Positions 24,193 to 31,959 of a stretch of 43,356 nt of DNA are shown in pieces (position 1 is the stretch's first letter; the number at the start of each line of letters is the position of its first letter). This DNA is from Oscillospiraceae bacterium (GTDB lineage: Bacteria; Bacillota; Clostridia; Oscillospirales; Ruminococcaceae). The translations under genes and the position numbers were made by a program. The stretch spans positions 1-43,356 of the forward strand of contig WRME01000002.1 in NCBI GenBank assembly GCA_009777275.1. The letters run 5' to 3'. The notes below the pieces were generated by a model, which saw only the letters and a program-made list of their open reading frames with translations, made no database searches and was not told the DNA's origin.

Positions 24193-25428
24193 ATGTTTTG
24201 TAATAAATGCGGCGAAAAGTTACAAGAGGGAGGCGGATTTTGTGCTGGGTGTGGTACGAAAGCCAATAGCGGCGGCACAACTGGTACGATAGTGAATTTG
24301 AGTAATGAAAACATCGAGAGCGGTGTTCCATTTACTGTTTCTCCAGCATCGCTGCATAATATAGTTGCCGCAGTTTTGTCTAAGGCTCCCAATATTGCAT
24401 TGGATGTATTTGAAAAAGTTAAAATTGTTCGAGAAGAGCATCATTGTGTTCCTGCATACTGGTTTGATTGTAACGGTACAGCAAAATTCTCATATGAATT
24501 TGGTAAAATAAAAAAGTGGCAGGAAGAAGGTTATGCAAAAGGTTATGAAATCGGGAAATTTGATTCTGATACATACCATACTATTACAACCCATACTGGA
24601 ATCGATTGGATTCCCACTAATGGCGAAACAGCCACCAGAGAAACATTGCTTGCCCCCGCCAACAAAGAATTTATTGAACAGATACAATCGTTGTATTTAG
24701 GGTTTGATTTCAACAATTTTATAGATTTTCACCATCTTAATTTACCTGCTGATACAAAAACTCATAGTGTTGATTTGCCTGTATCGTTAGCGTATAATGA
24801 ATATGTCACACCTCATGTAAAAAAGAAACTTGAGGAAAAAGCTGAACAGAGCATGACCTCACATACGCTTTCTAGAAGTCTACAAATGCTTGGAGAAAAC
24901 ATTTCTAAAGAAAAACCCATATGTGTTTTCCTCAGTATATACCGTGTTGTGTTCCAATACAATACCAAAGAATATTCTGTTTGGGTTAATGGCGATGGGT
25001 CTCTATGGTTTTTTAACGAAACATTACCGGAAGACGAAAACCGAAAATCCGAAATAAATAAATACAATAAAACTCTAGAGGACAAAAATCAAGAATTATT
25101 ATCGCTTCCCTCGATACCTGATGTAAAATCGGACCCCAGTTTTATTTGGTTTGTGTTGGGCATTTTAACTTATGGGATTGGTAGCATTGTATGGATTTAC
25201 TTAAAGGTAACTAGAACTAAGAAAAGAAAAGAAAGTGAAATAATCCGGCAAGCAAATGAATCAAAAGAAAACAAGATTAAGCCGGAAATTGCTATAATAG
25301 AAAGGAAAATTAATTCTTTCAACACTTGCATCGCAGAACAATATAAATCGCGGAAGAAAGCTTTAGCTGGCATATATGAAGATATTCCGATCGACACGCA
25401 AGCGTTTGAGGATATATTGTCCAATTAA
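24193..25428 (+). CDS. Zinc-ribbon protein with C-terminal membrane segment, unknown function
   Basis: This 411-residue protein begins with a zinc ribbon (MFCNKCGEKLQ...FCAGCG: two CxxC pairs). A long region of unrecognised mixed fold follows (about 40-335), including AYNEYVTPHVKKKLEEKAEQ and YRVVFQYNTKEYSVWVNGDG. One hydrophobic segment (SFIWFVLGILTYGIGSIVWI, about 345-365) comes next, then a charged helical tail. The membrane segment is not N-terminal, so the bulk probably faces the cytoplasm. The start at 24193 is chosen because GGGG lies 8 bases before it and the zinc ribbon begins there; the ORF track runs through IRR. It is the first gene downstream of the candidate promoter switch, followed by a Sel1/TPR gene. 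Confidence 0.72.
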   Translation: MFCNKCGEKLQEGGGFCAGCGTKANSGGTTGTIVNLSNENIESGVPFTVSPASLHNIVAAVLSKAPNIALDVFEKVKIVREEHHCVPAYWFDCNGTAKFSYEFGKIKKWQEEGYAKGYEIGKFDSDTYHTITTHTGIDWIPTNGETATRETLLAPANKEFIEQIQSLYLGFDFNNFIDFHHLNLPADTKTHSVDLPVSLAYNEYVTPHVKKKLEEKAEQSMTSHTLSRSLQMLGENISKEKPICVFLSIYRVVFQYNTKEYSVWVNGDGSLWFFNETLPEDENRKSEINKYNKTLEDKNQELLSLPSIPDVKSDPSFIWFVLGILTYGIGSIVWIYLKVTRTKKRKESEIIRQANESKENKIKPEIAIIERKINSFNTCIAEQYKSRKKALAGIYEDIPIDTQAFEDILSN

Positions 25429-25508
25429 ATCGCAATCTTGCTAAACAGACGATTACAAGGAAATATATTTCTTTGTTTTCAATAAAAATCAAACTGGAGG
25501 ATATTGAG

Positions 25509-26093
25509 ATGGATGAAATTTGCAAAAGACTTTCGCTCGAAGAGTTGTTAAGAGATTATTCGGGGAAAAGCGGTGCGTGGTACTGGATAGGGATGGCATA
25601 CTGGGAACGTGGGGATTATGAAAATGCGGCTAAATGGCTCGAAAAAACTAAAAACGATTCGGGCGACCACGGTTGGCAAGGCAAGGCGACATTAAATCTC
25701 GGATTAGCGTGCTGGAAATTTCTTAATCGCAAACAAGAAGCACTGCGTTTGTTTGAAAGTATTCCTAAGTTTGCACTGGCAAAATTGTATTCAGGAGTTA
25801 TGTATTTTCATGGCGATGGAGTTGCCCGTGATACAGACAAAGCCTTGGTGTTGGTTAAAGATTCGATAAAAATCATTATGGATTTGAGAAATAATGACGA
25901 CTTGTTTGCCGCAAATGAGTGCTTTTGGATTGCGGAAGTATTTCATAAAACAGGGAACCGTGAAAAAGCAAGAGAATACCTACATAAAACCATTGATAGG
26001 TGCAGAGATAGCTATCCAAGCGACCGTGAATTAAAATCCATGGCCGAGAATAATCTGCGGCAGATGGAAAGAAACGGACAGTTGAATTTTTAG
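25509..26093 (+). CDS. Sel1/TPR-repeat protein
   Basis: This 194-residue cytoplasmic protein is built of helical repeats. AWYWIGMAYWERGDYENAAKW and TLNLGLACWKFLNRKQEALR are TPR-like; AKLYSGVMYFHGDGVARDTD is a Sel1 repeat; and NECFWIAEVFHKTGNREKAR is another TPR. Such proteins are protein-binding scaffolds. The start at 25509 follows GGAGG by 8 bases; the ORF-track start is 12 codons too early. It is probably expressed with the zinc-ribbon gene 80 bases upstream. Confidence 0.78.
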   Translation: MDEICKRLSLEELLRDYSGKSGAWYWIGMAYWERGDYENAAKWLEKTKNDSGDHGWQGKATLNLGLACWKFLNRKQEALRLFESIPKFALAKLYSGVMYFHGDGVARDTDKALVLVKDSIKIIMDLRNNDDLFAANECFWIAEVFHKTGNREKAREYLHKTIDRCRDSYPSDRELKSMAENNLRQMERNGQLNF

Positions 26094-26169
26094 ATGTTTG
26101 CAACAACTGAAATCGAATTAGTCGATACCTGTATTTATGAGCAGGAATTTTTATTTGGAGGTGAGGATT

Positions 26170-26292
26170 ATGGGACAACTAACTAACGAAGAAGCCATCC
26201 GCAGATACGAGCAAATTCTTAAAGATCCAAGAAGTACCCCGGAGCAAAAAGCGATGGCTCAGATGGCACTAAAAGCGTTGCGTGGGTATTAA
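26170..26292 (+). CDS. Tiny helical protein (40 aa)
   Basis: A good GGAGGTGA site lies 5 bases before ATG. The frame encodes MGQLTNEEAIRRYEQILKDP...AQMALKALRGY and a stop. It is too short for the ORF track. The predicted product is one or two amphipathic helices. It belongs to the zinc-ribbon/TPR gene string by spacing. No function is known to me. Confidence 0.65.
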   Translation: MGQLTNEEAIRRYEQILKDPRSTPEQKAMAQMALKALRGY

Positions 26293-26351
26293 CGCTTTCG
26301 TTTGTGCAAAGACCAAAATGCCGAATAAAGGCAGGAGGGAGGTATTTTTGA

Positions 26352-26564
26352 ATGGATGGTAAAAAAGTTACAGGCATTGTACTTGCCATAATAGGCATTA
26401 TATTATTCATTGTCGGGATTGTTATGTTCAATTCCGGCGAACAACAACTTGCGAGAGCGTTTGGTTACAGCGGTCCTGAAACTATAGCACCAATATTAAT
26501 GATGGCTGGCGGGGGAATTTCTTTGGTAATCGGTGCTATCCTGGTTTTTCTAAAGAGAAAATAA
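26352..26564 (+). CDS. Small membrane protein (70 aa, two helices)
   Basis: Two membrane segments, VTGIVLAIIGIILFIVGIVM and ILMMAGGGISLVIGAILVFL, are joined by a short polar loop (NSGEQQLARAFGYSGPET), with a KRK end that should face the cytoplasm. GGAGGGAGG precedes the ATG by about 10 bases. It is the last gene of the zinc-ribbon string. The family is not recognised. Confidence 0.7.
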   Translation: MDGKKVTGIVLAIIGIILFIVGIVMFNSGEQQLARAFGYSGPETIAPILMMAGGGISLVIGAILVFLKRK

Positions 26565-26572
26565 AATATTTC

Positions 26573-26601
26573 TTAACAATCACCTCTTTATCGGTTATAA
26601 T
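26573..26601 (+). promoter_or_regulatory. Promoter before a short decayed or tiny ORF
   Basis: TTAACA (26573-26578) and TATAAT (26596-26601) are 17 bases apart. The 28 bases around this -35 box (GAGAAAATAAAATATTTCTT and following) are nearly repeated at 26754-26780 before the rpsU promoter. Confidence 0.6.
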
Positions 26602-26627
26602 GATAATCGTTAAAGGGGTGTTGTTTC

Positions 26628-26705
26628 ATGGCGGCAGTTGGGAAAGTTCCGAATGACAGCGTATCATGTGACATGGCCGCTAAAATATTCAACAATCATG
26701 TATAG
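26628..26705 (+). CDS. Possible tiny ORF (25 aa)
   Basis: ATG follows AAAGGGG by 9 bases, and the frame MAAVGKVPNDSVSCDMAAKI... stops at 26703. A second short frame (MYSVGDDLIPENLHEYLLLR) follows at once. These may be two pieces of one frameshifted small gene. No function is proposed. Confidence 0.3.
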   Translation: MAAVGKVPNDSVSCDMAAKIFNNHV

Positions 26706-26774
26706 CGTTGGCGATGATTTAATACCTGAGAATTTACATGAGTATTTACTGCTAAGGAGAAAATAAAAAATTTC

Positions 26775-26803
26775 TTGACAAATTTTCTTGAATAATGTAT
26801 AAT
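26775..26803 (+). promoter_or_regulatory. Consensus promoter of rpsU
   Basis: TTGACA (26775-26780) and TATAAT (26798-26803) are 17 bases apart, a full sigma-A consensus. The roughly 140-base leader that follows is GC-rich and can fold (CCGGCG near 26860 with CGCCGG near 26895), so it may have a regulatory role. Confidence 0.85.
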
Positions 26804-26946
26804 TACATCATGCTTGAAAATATGTTTGATAGCATAGGGATGGGCAGTGGGGTGCCGGCGGCGATAATCTGCGGATTTTGCGGGTTTTTTAGAGCGCCGG
26901 GGCTCGTGTCAAATTCCATACTCCTGTATATGAGGGAGGGAACATA

Positions 26947-27123
26947 ATGTCAGAAGTACGGTTGAAGGAAAACGAATCGCTCGACAGTGCGCTCAAGCGG
27001 TTTAAACGCTCCTGTGCCAAAGCGGGCGTTCTTGCAGAAGTACGCAAGAGAGAACACTACGAAAAGCCGTCTGTCAAACGCAAGAAAAAAGCGGAAGCGG
27101 CTCGTAAACGCAAATACAAATAG
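26947..27123 (+). CDS. rpsU: 30S ribosomal protein S21
   Basis: This 58-residue basic protein ([20 protein letters not shown] ... [15 protein letters not shown]) matches bacterial S21, which helps the small subunit select translation starts. GGAGG lies 7 bases before the ATG. It is missed by the ORF track because of its length. In many Clostridia it stands near core genes, and it marks the return from the accessory island to the backbone here. Confidence 0.95.
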   Translation: MSEVRLKENESLDSALKRFKRSCAKAGVLAEVRKREHYEKPSVKRKKKAEAARKRKYK

Positions 27124-27167
27124 TACATTCGGGGGAGGGTTGTGAAACCTTCCCCTAACAGTAGGTT

Positions 27168-27686
27168 GTGATAATTTTGCCGATCTTTATGCCCGATATA
27201 ATCTTTCCTAATATCCTCTCGGTTTCCGGCCATTATCTTGACAAGGCGGGTATCGAGGGTCTGATTCTCGATGTCGACAATACTCTGCGGGTCTATGGTC
27301 AGTGGGAGCCGTTTGAGGGCGTCCGTGAATGGACAAGGTCGTTAGAGGCGGAGGGAATGAAGATAATTATAGTTTCTAACAACTTCCCCTCACGAATCGG
27401 CCCCTTTGCCGCTAAAATGGAGCTGGACTATATCGCTATGGGGCTAAAGCCGTCGCCGTGGGGACTGCTGCGGGCGTGTAAAAAAATCGGTACCCGTCCT
27501 AAAAAGACCGCCATAATCGGCGATCAGGTCTTCACCGATATTATCGGCGGCAACCTGCTCGGAATGCACACGATACTGGTATCCCCGCTCAAAAACGAGG
27601 ATAAATTCATCTATAATATAAAACGCACCCTCGAGAGCGGCGTTTATAAGAAATATAATAAGAGGAATGGGGATAATGTTTTATGA
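27168..27686 (+). CDS. yqeG: YqeG-family HAD phosphatase
   Basis: This 172-residue HAD-superfamily (subclass IIIA) protein has motif I LILDVDNTL, motif II IIVSNN, the motif III Lys in GLKPSPWG and motif IV IGDQVFTDIIGG. YqeG proteins are common in Firmicutes and their physiological substrate is not settled. The start is GTG at 27168; the ribosome site is weak (TAGG), and ATG at 27189 is an alternative. The last four bases overlap the next gene (ATGA). Confidence 0.88.
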   Translation: MIILPIFMPDIIFPNILSVSGHYLDKAGIEGLILDVDNTLRVYGQWEPFEGVREWTRSLEAEGMKIIIVSNNFPSRIGPFAAKMELDYIAMGLKPSPWGLLRACKKIGTRPKKTAIIGDQVFTDIIGGNLLGMHTILVSPLKNEDKFIYNIKRTLESGVYKKYNKRNGDNVL

Positions 27687-29299
27687 GGGAGATATTTTCT
27701 AAAAGAGTATTAGGGATTATTATAGCTCTGGTCATTATGATCACAGCGGTGCCTTTTGCCGCTGTTGCGGCTGAACCCGAACAGGATTTGGTTTGCATAA
27801 GTGTGTCAGCGGGCAATGATCACTCTGTGGCGTTATTATCCGATGGTACAGTTTGGGCTTGGGGTTGGAATAATAGAGGTCAGCTTGGCGATGATACAAC
27901 GACTGATCGCCGTATTCCGGTGCAGGTTTCCGGTTTAACCGGAGTAACCACTGTATCATCGAGTGGTGATCACACTATGGCCTTAAAATCCGATGGTACA
28001 GTTTGGGCTTGGGGATATAATTGGACTGGTCAGCTTGGTGATGGCACAGTAACCGATCGTACTACTCCTGTGCAGGTTTCAGGTTTAACCGGAGTTGTTG
28101 CCGTATCTGCGGGAGCCCATCACACTATAGCATTAAAATCCGATGGTACGGTTTGGGCTTGGGGGAGGAATAATCTATATGGTCAGCTTGGAGATGGTAC
28201 AACAATTGACCGTCATACTCCTGTACAGGTTTCCGGTTTAACAGGAGTGACCGCCATATCTGCGGGAGGAAATCACACTGCGGTATTAAAATCCGATGGT
28301 ACAGTTTGGGCTTGGGGTTATAATTATTATGGTCAGCTTGGCAATGATACAACAACTAACCGCAATATTCCTGTGCGGGTTTTCGGTTTAACCGGAGTAA
28401 TCGCTATATTTGCGGGGGGTGGCCACACCATAGCTTTAAAATCTGATGGTACAGTTTGGGCTTGGGGTAATAATAGTCACGGTCAGCTTGGTGACGGAAC
28501 AACAACAGACAACTATACTCCTAAGCAGGTATCCGGTTTAACCGGAGTAACCGCTATATCTGCGGGAGTCCAGCACACCATAGCATTAAAATCCGATGGT
28601 ACAGTTTGGGCTTGGGGAGCTAATTGGGCTGGTCAGCTTGGCGATGGTACAACAACTAACCGCCGTACTCCGGTGCAGGTTTTGGGCTTAACCGGAGTAA
28701 CCGATATATTTGCGGGTGGTTATCACACCATGGCGTTAAAATCTGATGGCACAGTGTGGGCTTGGGGGTATAATGGTTTCGGTCAGCTTGGTGACGGAAC
28801 AACAACAGACAGATTGTTGCCCATCAAAACACAAACAATAACAAGCGTAACTATATCTCCACCCGAATCTATAGTGCGGCAGGGTGATACACAGCAATTC
28901 ACCGCTGAGGTTATGGGTTTATTTAACCCAGATCAAACGGTGACATGGAGTGTAACAGGCAGAACGAGTAACAATACAGTTATATCTGAGGACGGGCTTC
29001 TCACTATTGCACAAAACGAAAGAGCGGCAACCTTGACAATACGAGCGACATCAACCATAAACACAGCCATATTCGGCACTGCGACAGTAACCCTGATTTC
29101 CCCTGCTACAATCAAGGGCAACCCCACCAACTCCGGAACAATCACCGTTGCCGACATCATCGCCGTCCGTGATCACATTCTCGGCACAACCCGCCTAACC
29201 GATCCGGGCGAACTATGGGCAGCCGATGCCAATGATGACGGGGTGATCAATATATTTGATATGCTAACGATTAGAAACATGATTTTGAGACAAAAATAA
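27683..29299 (+). CDS. Secreted RCC1-repeat protein with Ig-like and dockerin domains
   Basis: This 538-residue protein has a signal peptide (hydrophobic core LGIIIALVIMITAVPFAAVA). Seven RCC1-type blades of about 51 residues follow (SDGTVWAWG, then GQLGDGTTT, then VSGLTGV and HTIALK), forming a propeller at about 35-385. An Ig-like Big2-type domain (SVTISPPESIVRQGDTQQFT, about 390-470) and a type I dockerin (about 475-538, DANDDGVINIFDMLTIRNM) complete it. The dockerin implies docking to a cohesin-bearing scaffold or cell-surface protein. RCC1 propellers mediate binding. The blades are very similar at the DNA level, so blade number may vary between strains. The ATG overlaps the yqeG stop, which is odd for an exported protein. 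Confidence 0.88.
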   Translation: MREIFSKRVLGIIIALVIMITAVPFAAVAAEPEQDLVCISVSAGNDHSVALLSDGTVWAWGWNNRGQLGDDTTTDRRIPVQVSGLTGVTTVSSSGDHTMALKSDGTVWAWGYNWTGQLGDGTVTDRTTPVQVSGLTGVVAVSAGAHHTIALKSDGTVWAWGRNNLYGQLGDGTTIDRHTPVQVSGLTGVTAISAGGNHTAVLKSDGTVWAWGYNYYGQLGNDTTTNRNIPVRVFGLTGVIAIFAGGGHTIALKSDGTVWAWGNNSHGQLGDGTTTDNYTPKQVSGLTGVTAISAGVQHTIALKSDGTVWAWGANWAGQLGDGTTTNRRTPVQVLGLTGVTDIFAGGYHTMALKSDGTVWAWGYNGFGQLGDGTTTDRLLPIKTQTITSVTISPPESIVRQGDTQQFTAEVMGLFNPDQTVTWSVTGRTSNNTVISEDGLLTIAQNERAATLTIRATSTINTAIFGTATVTLISPATIKGNPTNSGTITVADIIAVRDHILGTTRLTDPGELWAADANDDGVINIFDMLTIRNMILRQK

Positions 29300-29325
29300 T
29301 AATATAAATAGAAGGAAAACAAAAC

Positions 29326-30024
29326 ATGACCATGCCTTTTGAGCCTAACGCAAACAAGGAGCTGAATATAACTACAGATTACGGGGAGTTTGTGCGGTTC
29401 CCCGTAAAGACCCATGTTGTTATGAAAGAGGATGACCTTTTCGAGATTACCGGCAGATACGCCGGTGAGTTCTTGCAGGAGGACGATATGCTCTTTATCA
29501 GCGAAAAAATTGTCGCCATAACTCAGGGACGGGCGTTCCCCATAAGCGAAATAAAACCCGGCCGATGGGCTCGGTTTTTGGTGAAGTTCGTGCATAAATC
29601 CCCATACGGAATAGGTCTCGGAATGCCCGAAACGATGGAGCTTGCGATTCGTGAAGTCGGCCTGCTCAAGATCCTCTTTGCCGCTATCTGCTCGGCCGTC
29701 TGCAAGTTGTTCGGGAAACGGGGGGTCTTCTACCAAATCTGCGGCGACAAGGCTCGCGCCATAGACGGTCCGTGCGACTATACAATCCCGCCCTACAACG
29801 GTTACGCAAAACTCGCCCCCGACAATCCCGACAAAATCGCCGCCGAACTCAGCGGCAGTCTCGGCTGCCCCATCGTGGTCATAGACGCCAACGACATTGG
29901 GGTAGAGATATTAGGGCGCTCATCGCCCGACATATCCGTGGATATGTGCAGACAAATATTCGCCGACAACCCCTTAGGTCAATCGGACCAGCAAACGCCT
30001 ATGGCCATTGTGCGGAGGGTGTAG
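29326..30024 (+). CDS. CofE-like (F420-0:gamma-glutamyl ligase family) protein
   Basis: This 232-residue protein resembles the CofE family: VRFPVKTHVVMKEDDLFEI, EDDMLFISEKIVAITQGRAF, then GRWARFLVKFVHKSPYGIGL and the C-terminal CPIVVIDANDIGVEILGRSS. CofE adds glutamate to coenzyme F420 in methanogens and actinobacteria. Clostridia rarely make F420, and their homologues have no proven role, so amide ligation to another substrate is equally possible. No other F420 genes are in the window. AGAAGGA precedes the ATG by about 9 bases. Confidence 0.8.
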   Translation: MTMPFEPNANKELNITTDYGEFVRFPVKTHVVMKEDDLFEITGRYAGEFLQEDDMLFISEKIVAITQGRAFPISEIKPGRWARFLVKFVHKSPYGIGLGMPETMELAIREVGLLKILFAAICSAVCKLFGKRGVFYQICGDKARAIDGPCDYTIPPYNGYAKLAPDNPDKIAAELSGSLGCPIVVIDANDIGVEILGRSSPDISVDMCRQIFADNPLGQSDQQTPMAIVRRV

Positions 30025-30060
30025 GGATGGCCATGCCGTCCGTGGATTTTCGCATTTCGC
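30021..30060. repeat. R1-like repeat variant
   Basis: GTAGGGATGGCCATGCCGTCCGTGG has the R1 ends with changed arms. It overlaps the end of the CofE-like gene. Confidence 0.5.
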
Positions 30061-30132
30061 AGGATTGCCGTCCTTGTCGCCGTGTTACCATATATTTCCA
30101 TGTGTGTTTTGACAGTAATTTAAAAAACACTC

Positions 30133-30161
30133 TTGACAAGACGGAACCTCTCTGATACAAT
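30133..30161 (+). promoter_or_regulatory. Promoter of tRNA-Lys
   Basis: TTGACA (30133-30138) and TACAAT (30156-30161) are 17 bases apart and end 33 bases before the tRNA. Confidence 0.8.
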
Positions 30162-30194
30162 ATATCGGTATTGCTTATAAAATTGCTTATAAAC

Positions 30195-30270
30195 GACCCA
30201 TTAGCTCAGTCGGCAGAGCACCTGCCTTTTAAGCAGGGTGTCCCGCGTTCGAGTCGCGGATGGGTCACCA
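30195..30270 (+). tRNA. tRNA-Lys(TTT)
   Basis: GACCCAT pairs with ATGGGTC, followed by A and an encoded CCA. The anticodon loop CTTTTAA gives TTT. The T loop is GTTCGAGTC. Confidence 0.96.
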
Positions 30271-30326
30271 AATCCTCCTGTTGTTACCCGCCATTGTTGC
30301 GGTGATGGCCGGGGGATTGTTTTTAT
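30271..30326 (+). terminator. Terminator after tRNA-Lys
   Basis: AATCCTCC and GGGGGATT form the base of a stem around CCGCCATTGTTGCGG, followed by GTTTTTAT. This sits directly before the truncated dinD frame. Confidence 0.55.
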
Positions 30327-30328
30327 AA

Positions 30329-31015
30329 GTGAAAATCAACAACGACACCGATTTTGTTGAGGTCAACAAAATCGTAAAAGCGGGTGCGGCTACAAAGAAA
30401 GTTAAGGATTATGAATTGACCCGATATGCCTGTTATTTGATTGTTCAAAATGGAGATCCACGCAAGGAAGTTATCGCACTCGGTCAAACCTATTTCGCAA
30501 TCCAGACCTATCGGCAGGAGGTAGCAGACCGATTCAACCAGCTTGACGAGGATAATAAACGCCTCGTCATTCGAGGCGATATAAAACAATGGAATCAAAT
30601 GCTTGCAGAAGCGGCACATGATGCCGGAGTTATTACCAATGAAGAATTTGCCGAATTTCAAAATTCGGGATATATGGGTTTATACGGCGGCATGACCGTT
30701 GATGAAATCCACAACAAAAAAGGGTTGGCTGTCCGTGAAAAAATTCTTGATTTTATGGGGAGTGAAGAACTTATCGCTAATTTGTTTCGAATTTCGCAAA
30801 CCGAAAGCAAATTGAAAAGGGAAAACATACAGGGCATTAGTGCGGCAAGCGATGCACATTTTGTGGTCGGGCGTGAGGTTCGTGCCGCTATCAAGCGTGT
30901 CGGCGGCACAATGCCGGAAAATTTGCCAACACCTGAAAAAAGCATTTCGCAAGTTGAGCGTGAACAGCTTAATAAATTAAAAAAACGCAAAAAGCCGCTT
31001 ATGCTTGATGAATGA
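30329..31015 (+). pseudogene. dinD: DinD-like protein, N-terminally truncated
   Basis: The 228-residue frame matches DinD (DNA-damage-inducible protein D) from its second quarter onward: KDYELTRYACYLIVQNGDPR, TYFAIQTYRQEV, GLYGGMTVDEIHNKKGL and LDFMGSEELIANLFRISQTE. Full DinD proteins have about 275 residues; the first 50 or so, with the EFWYARELQ-type region, are missing. An in-frame TAA directly precedes the GTG at 30329, and the ribosome site is poor. The break lies 58 bases past the 3' end of tRNA-Lys, a common integration point, so the loss may come from an excised or decayed element. The remaining frame is intact and could still be expressed. Confidence 0.75.
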
Positions 31016-31038
31016 GATTATGAGGGGGAGCTCCACAA

Positions 31039-31860
31039 ATGTATATTCGCTATGAGGATCAAGATAACCGAATGTTCAGGTTTATAAAGACGCGCAACCT
31101 TAATATAGAGTCGCATCTTCATAAGCATATAGAGATACTCTGTGTTTTAGACGGCGAGATAGATGTTACTGCCGATTTTCACAAAAGAACCCTCACAAAA
31201 GGCGATGCCGCTTTCTTTTTCCCTAACTGTATCCACAGCTATACAACAGAATCGGTCAGCAGCATCTATATATTAATAGCAGACCTGAATTTAACCGGAG
31301 ATTTTACAGGCAAGCTGCTCAAATACTCGCCCCGTGACCCTTTTATAAGCAGCGAGAACCTGCATCCCGATGTCTTGTATTGCATGGATACAATACACGC
31401 AGACAGTAACGAGTTTTACACGATGGATGCCGATACAAACTATAACAAACTTGCCGCAAAGGGGTATATTCAGGCGATAATCGCAAGACTGCTGTCGGTT
31501 ATGGAGCTGCACAAATCAGAGGTTCCTGTAGATATAGGACTGAACAAAAGAGTGCTGTCTTATATCATGGAAAACTTTAGCGACAGCGAAATGTCACTAA
31601 AAAGAATGGCGGACGACCTGAATGTGAGCATACCTGTTCTATGCAATGTTTTCTCTAAAAAAATCGGTATCAACTACCATGATTATCTTAACATATGCCG
31701 CGTGAGACACGCTCAGCAGCTGTTATTCGACACCGAGCTGACCATGCCGAGCATCGCCTGTGAGAGCGGATTCAACAACACGAGAACCTTTGATCGTGTG
31801 TTCAAGAAGATAACAGGTCTTACACCGAGAGCCTATCGGCAATCTGCAACAGAAATATAA
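31039..31860 (+). CDS. AraC-family transcriptional regulator
   Basis: This 273-residue protein has an N-terminal cupin-like sensing domain (LNIESHLHKHIEILCVLDGE, KGDAAFFFPNCIHSY) and a C-terminal pair of helix-turn-helix motifs (MKRMADDL-like SLKRMADDLNVSIPVL; ACESGFNNTRTFDRVFKKIT, then TPRAYRQ). Such cupin/AraC proteins sense sugars. The next gene, 99 bases downstream on the same strand, encodes a secreted GH43 protein, so local control of that gene is likely. GGGGGAG precedes the ATG by 8 bases. Confidence 0.9.
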   Translation: MYIRYEDQDNRMFRFIKTRNLNIESHLHKHIEILCVLDGEIDVTADFHKRTLTKGDAAFFFPNCIHSYTTESVSSIYILIADLNLTGDFTGKLLKYSPRDPFISSENLHPDVLYCMDTIHADSNEFYTMDADTNYNKLAAKGYIQAIIARLLSVMELHKSEVPVDIGLNKRVLSYIMENFSDSEMSLKRMADDLNVSIPVLCNVFSKKIGINYHDYLNICRVRHAQQLLFDTELTMPSIACESGFNNTRTFDRVFKKITGLTPRAYRQSATEI

Positions 31861-31916
31861 AATGTTAATTCTGTCTGAATTTGATTAACTAATTGTCCTA
31901 TGCCGTCCTCTTATTT

Positions 31917-31939
31917 ATAGTATAATATTGTTATACTAT
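31917..31939. promoter_or_regulatory. Promoter/operator palindrome of the GH43 gene
   Basis: ATAGTATAA-TATTG-TTATACTAT is a perfect inverted repeat that contains a -10 box (TATAAT at 31921-31926). No good -35 box lies at the right distance, which fits a promoter needing an activator such as the adjacent AraC protein. Confidence 0.5.
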
Positions 31940-31959
31940 GAAAAAGGACGGTTATTATT

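Noticed and set aside
26810-26947. 45-codon frame starting at the predicted rpsU transcription start
   Set aside because: It has no ribosome site and would be leaderless; the sequence is better read as a structured leader. Kept only as an alternative in a finding.
27840-28800. Regularly spaced, near-identical DNA repeats about 155 bases apart
   Set aside because: They are the codons of seven RCC1 blades in one open frame, not a CRISPR array; spacers are too long and also conserved.
29173-29736. 187-residue minus-strand ORF
   Set aside because: It lies opposite the dockerin and CofE-like genes, both of which are clear; shadow frame.
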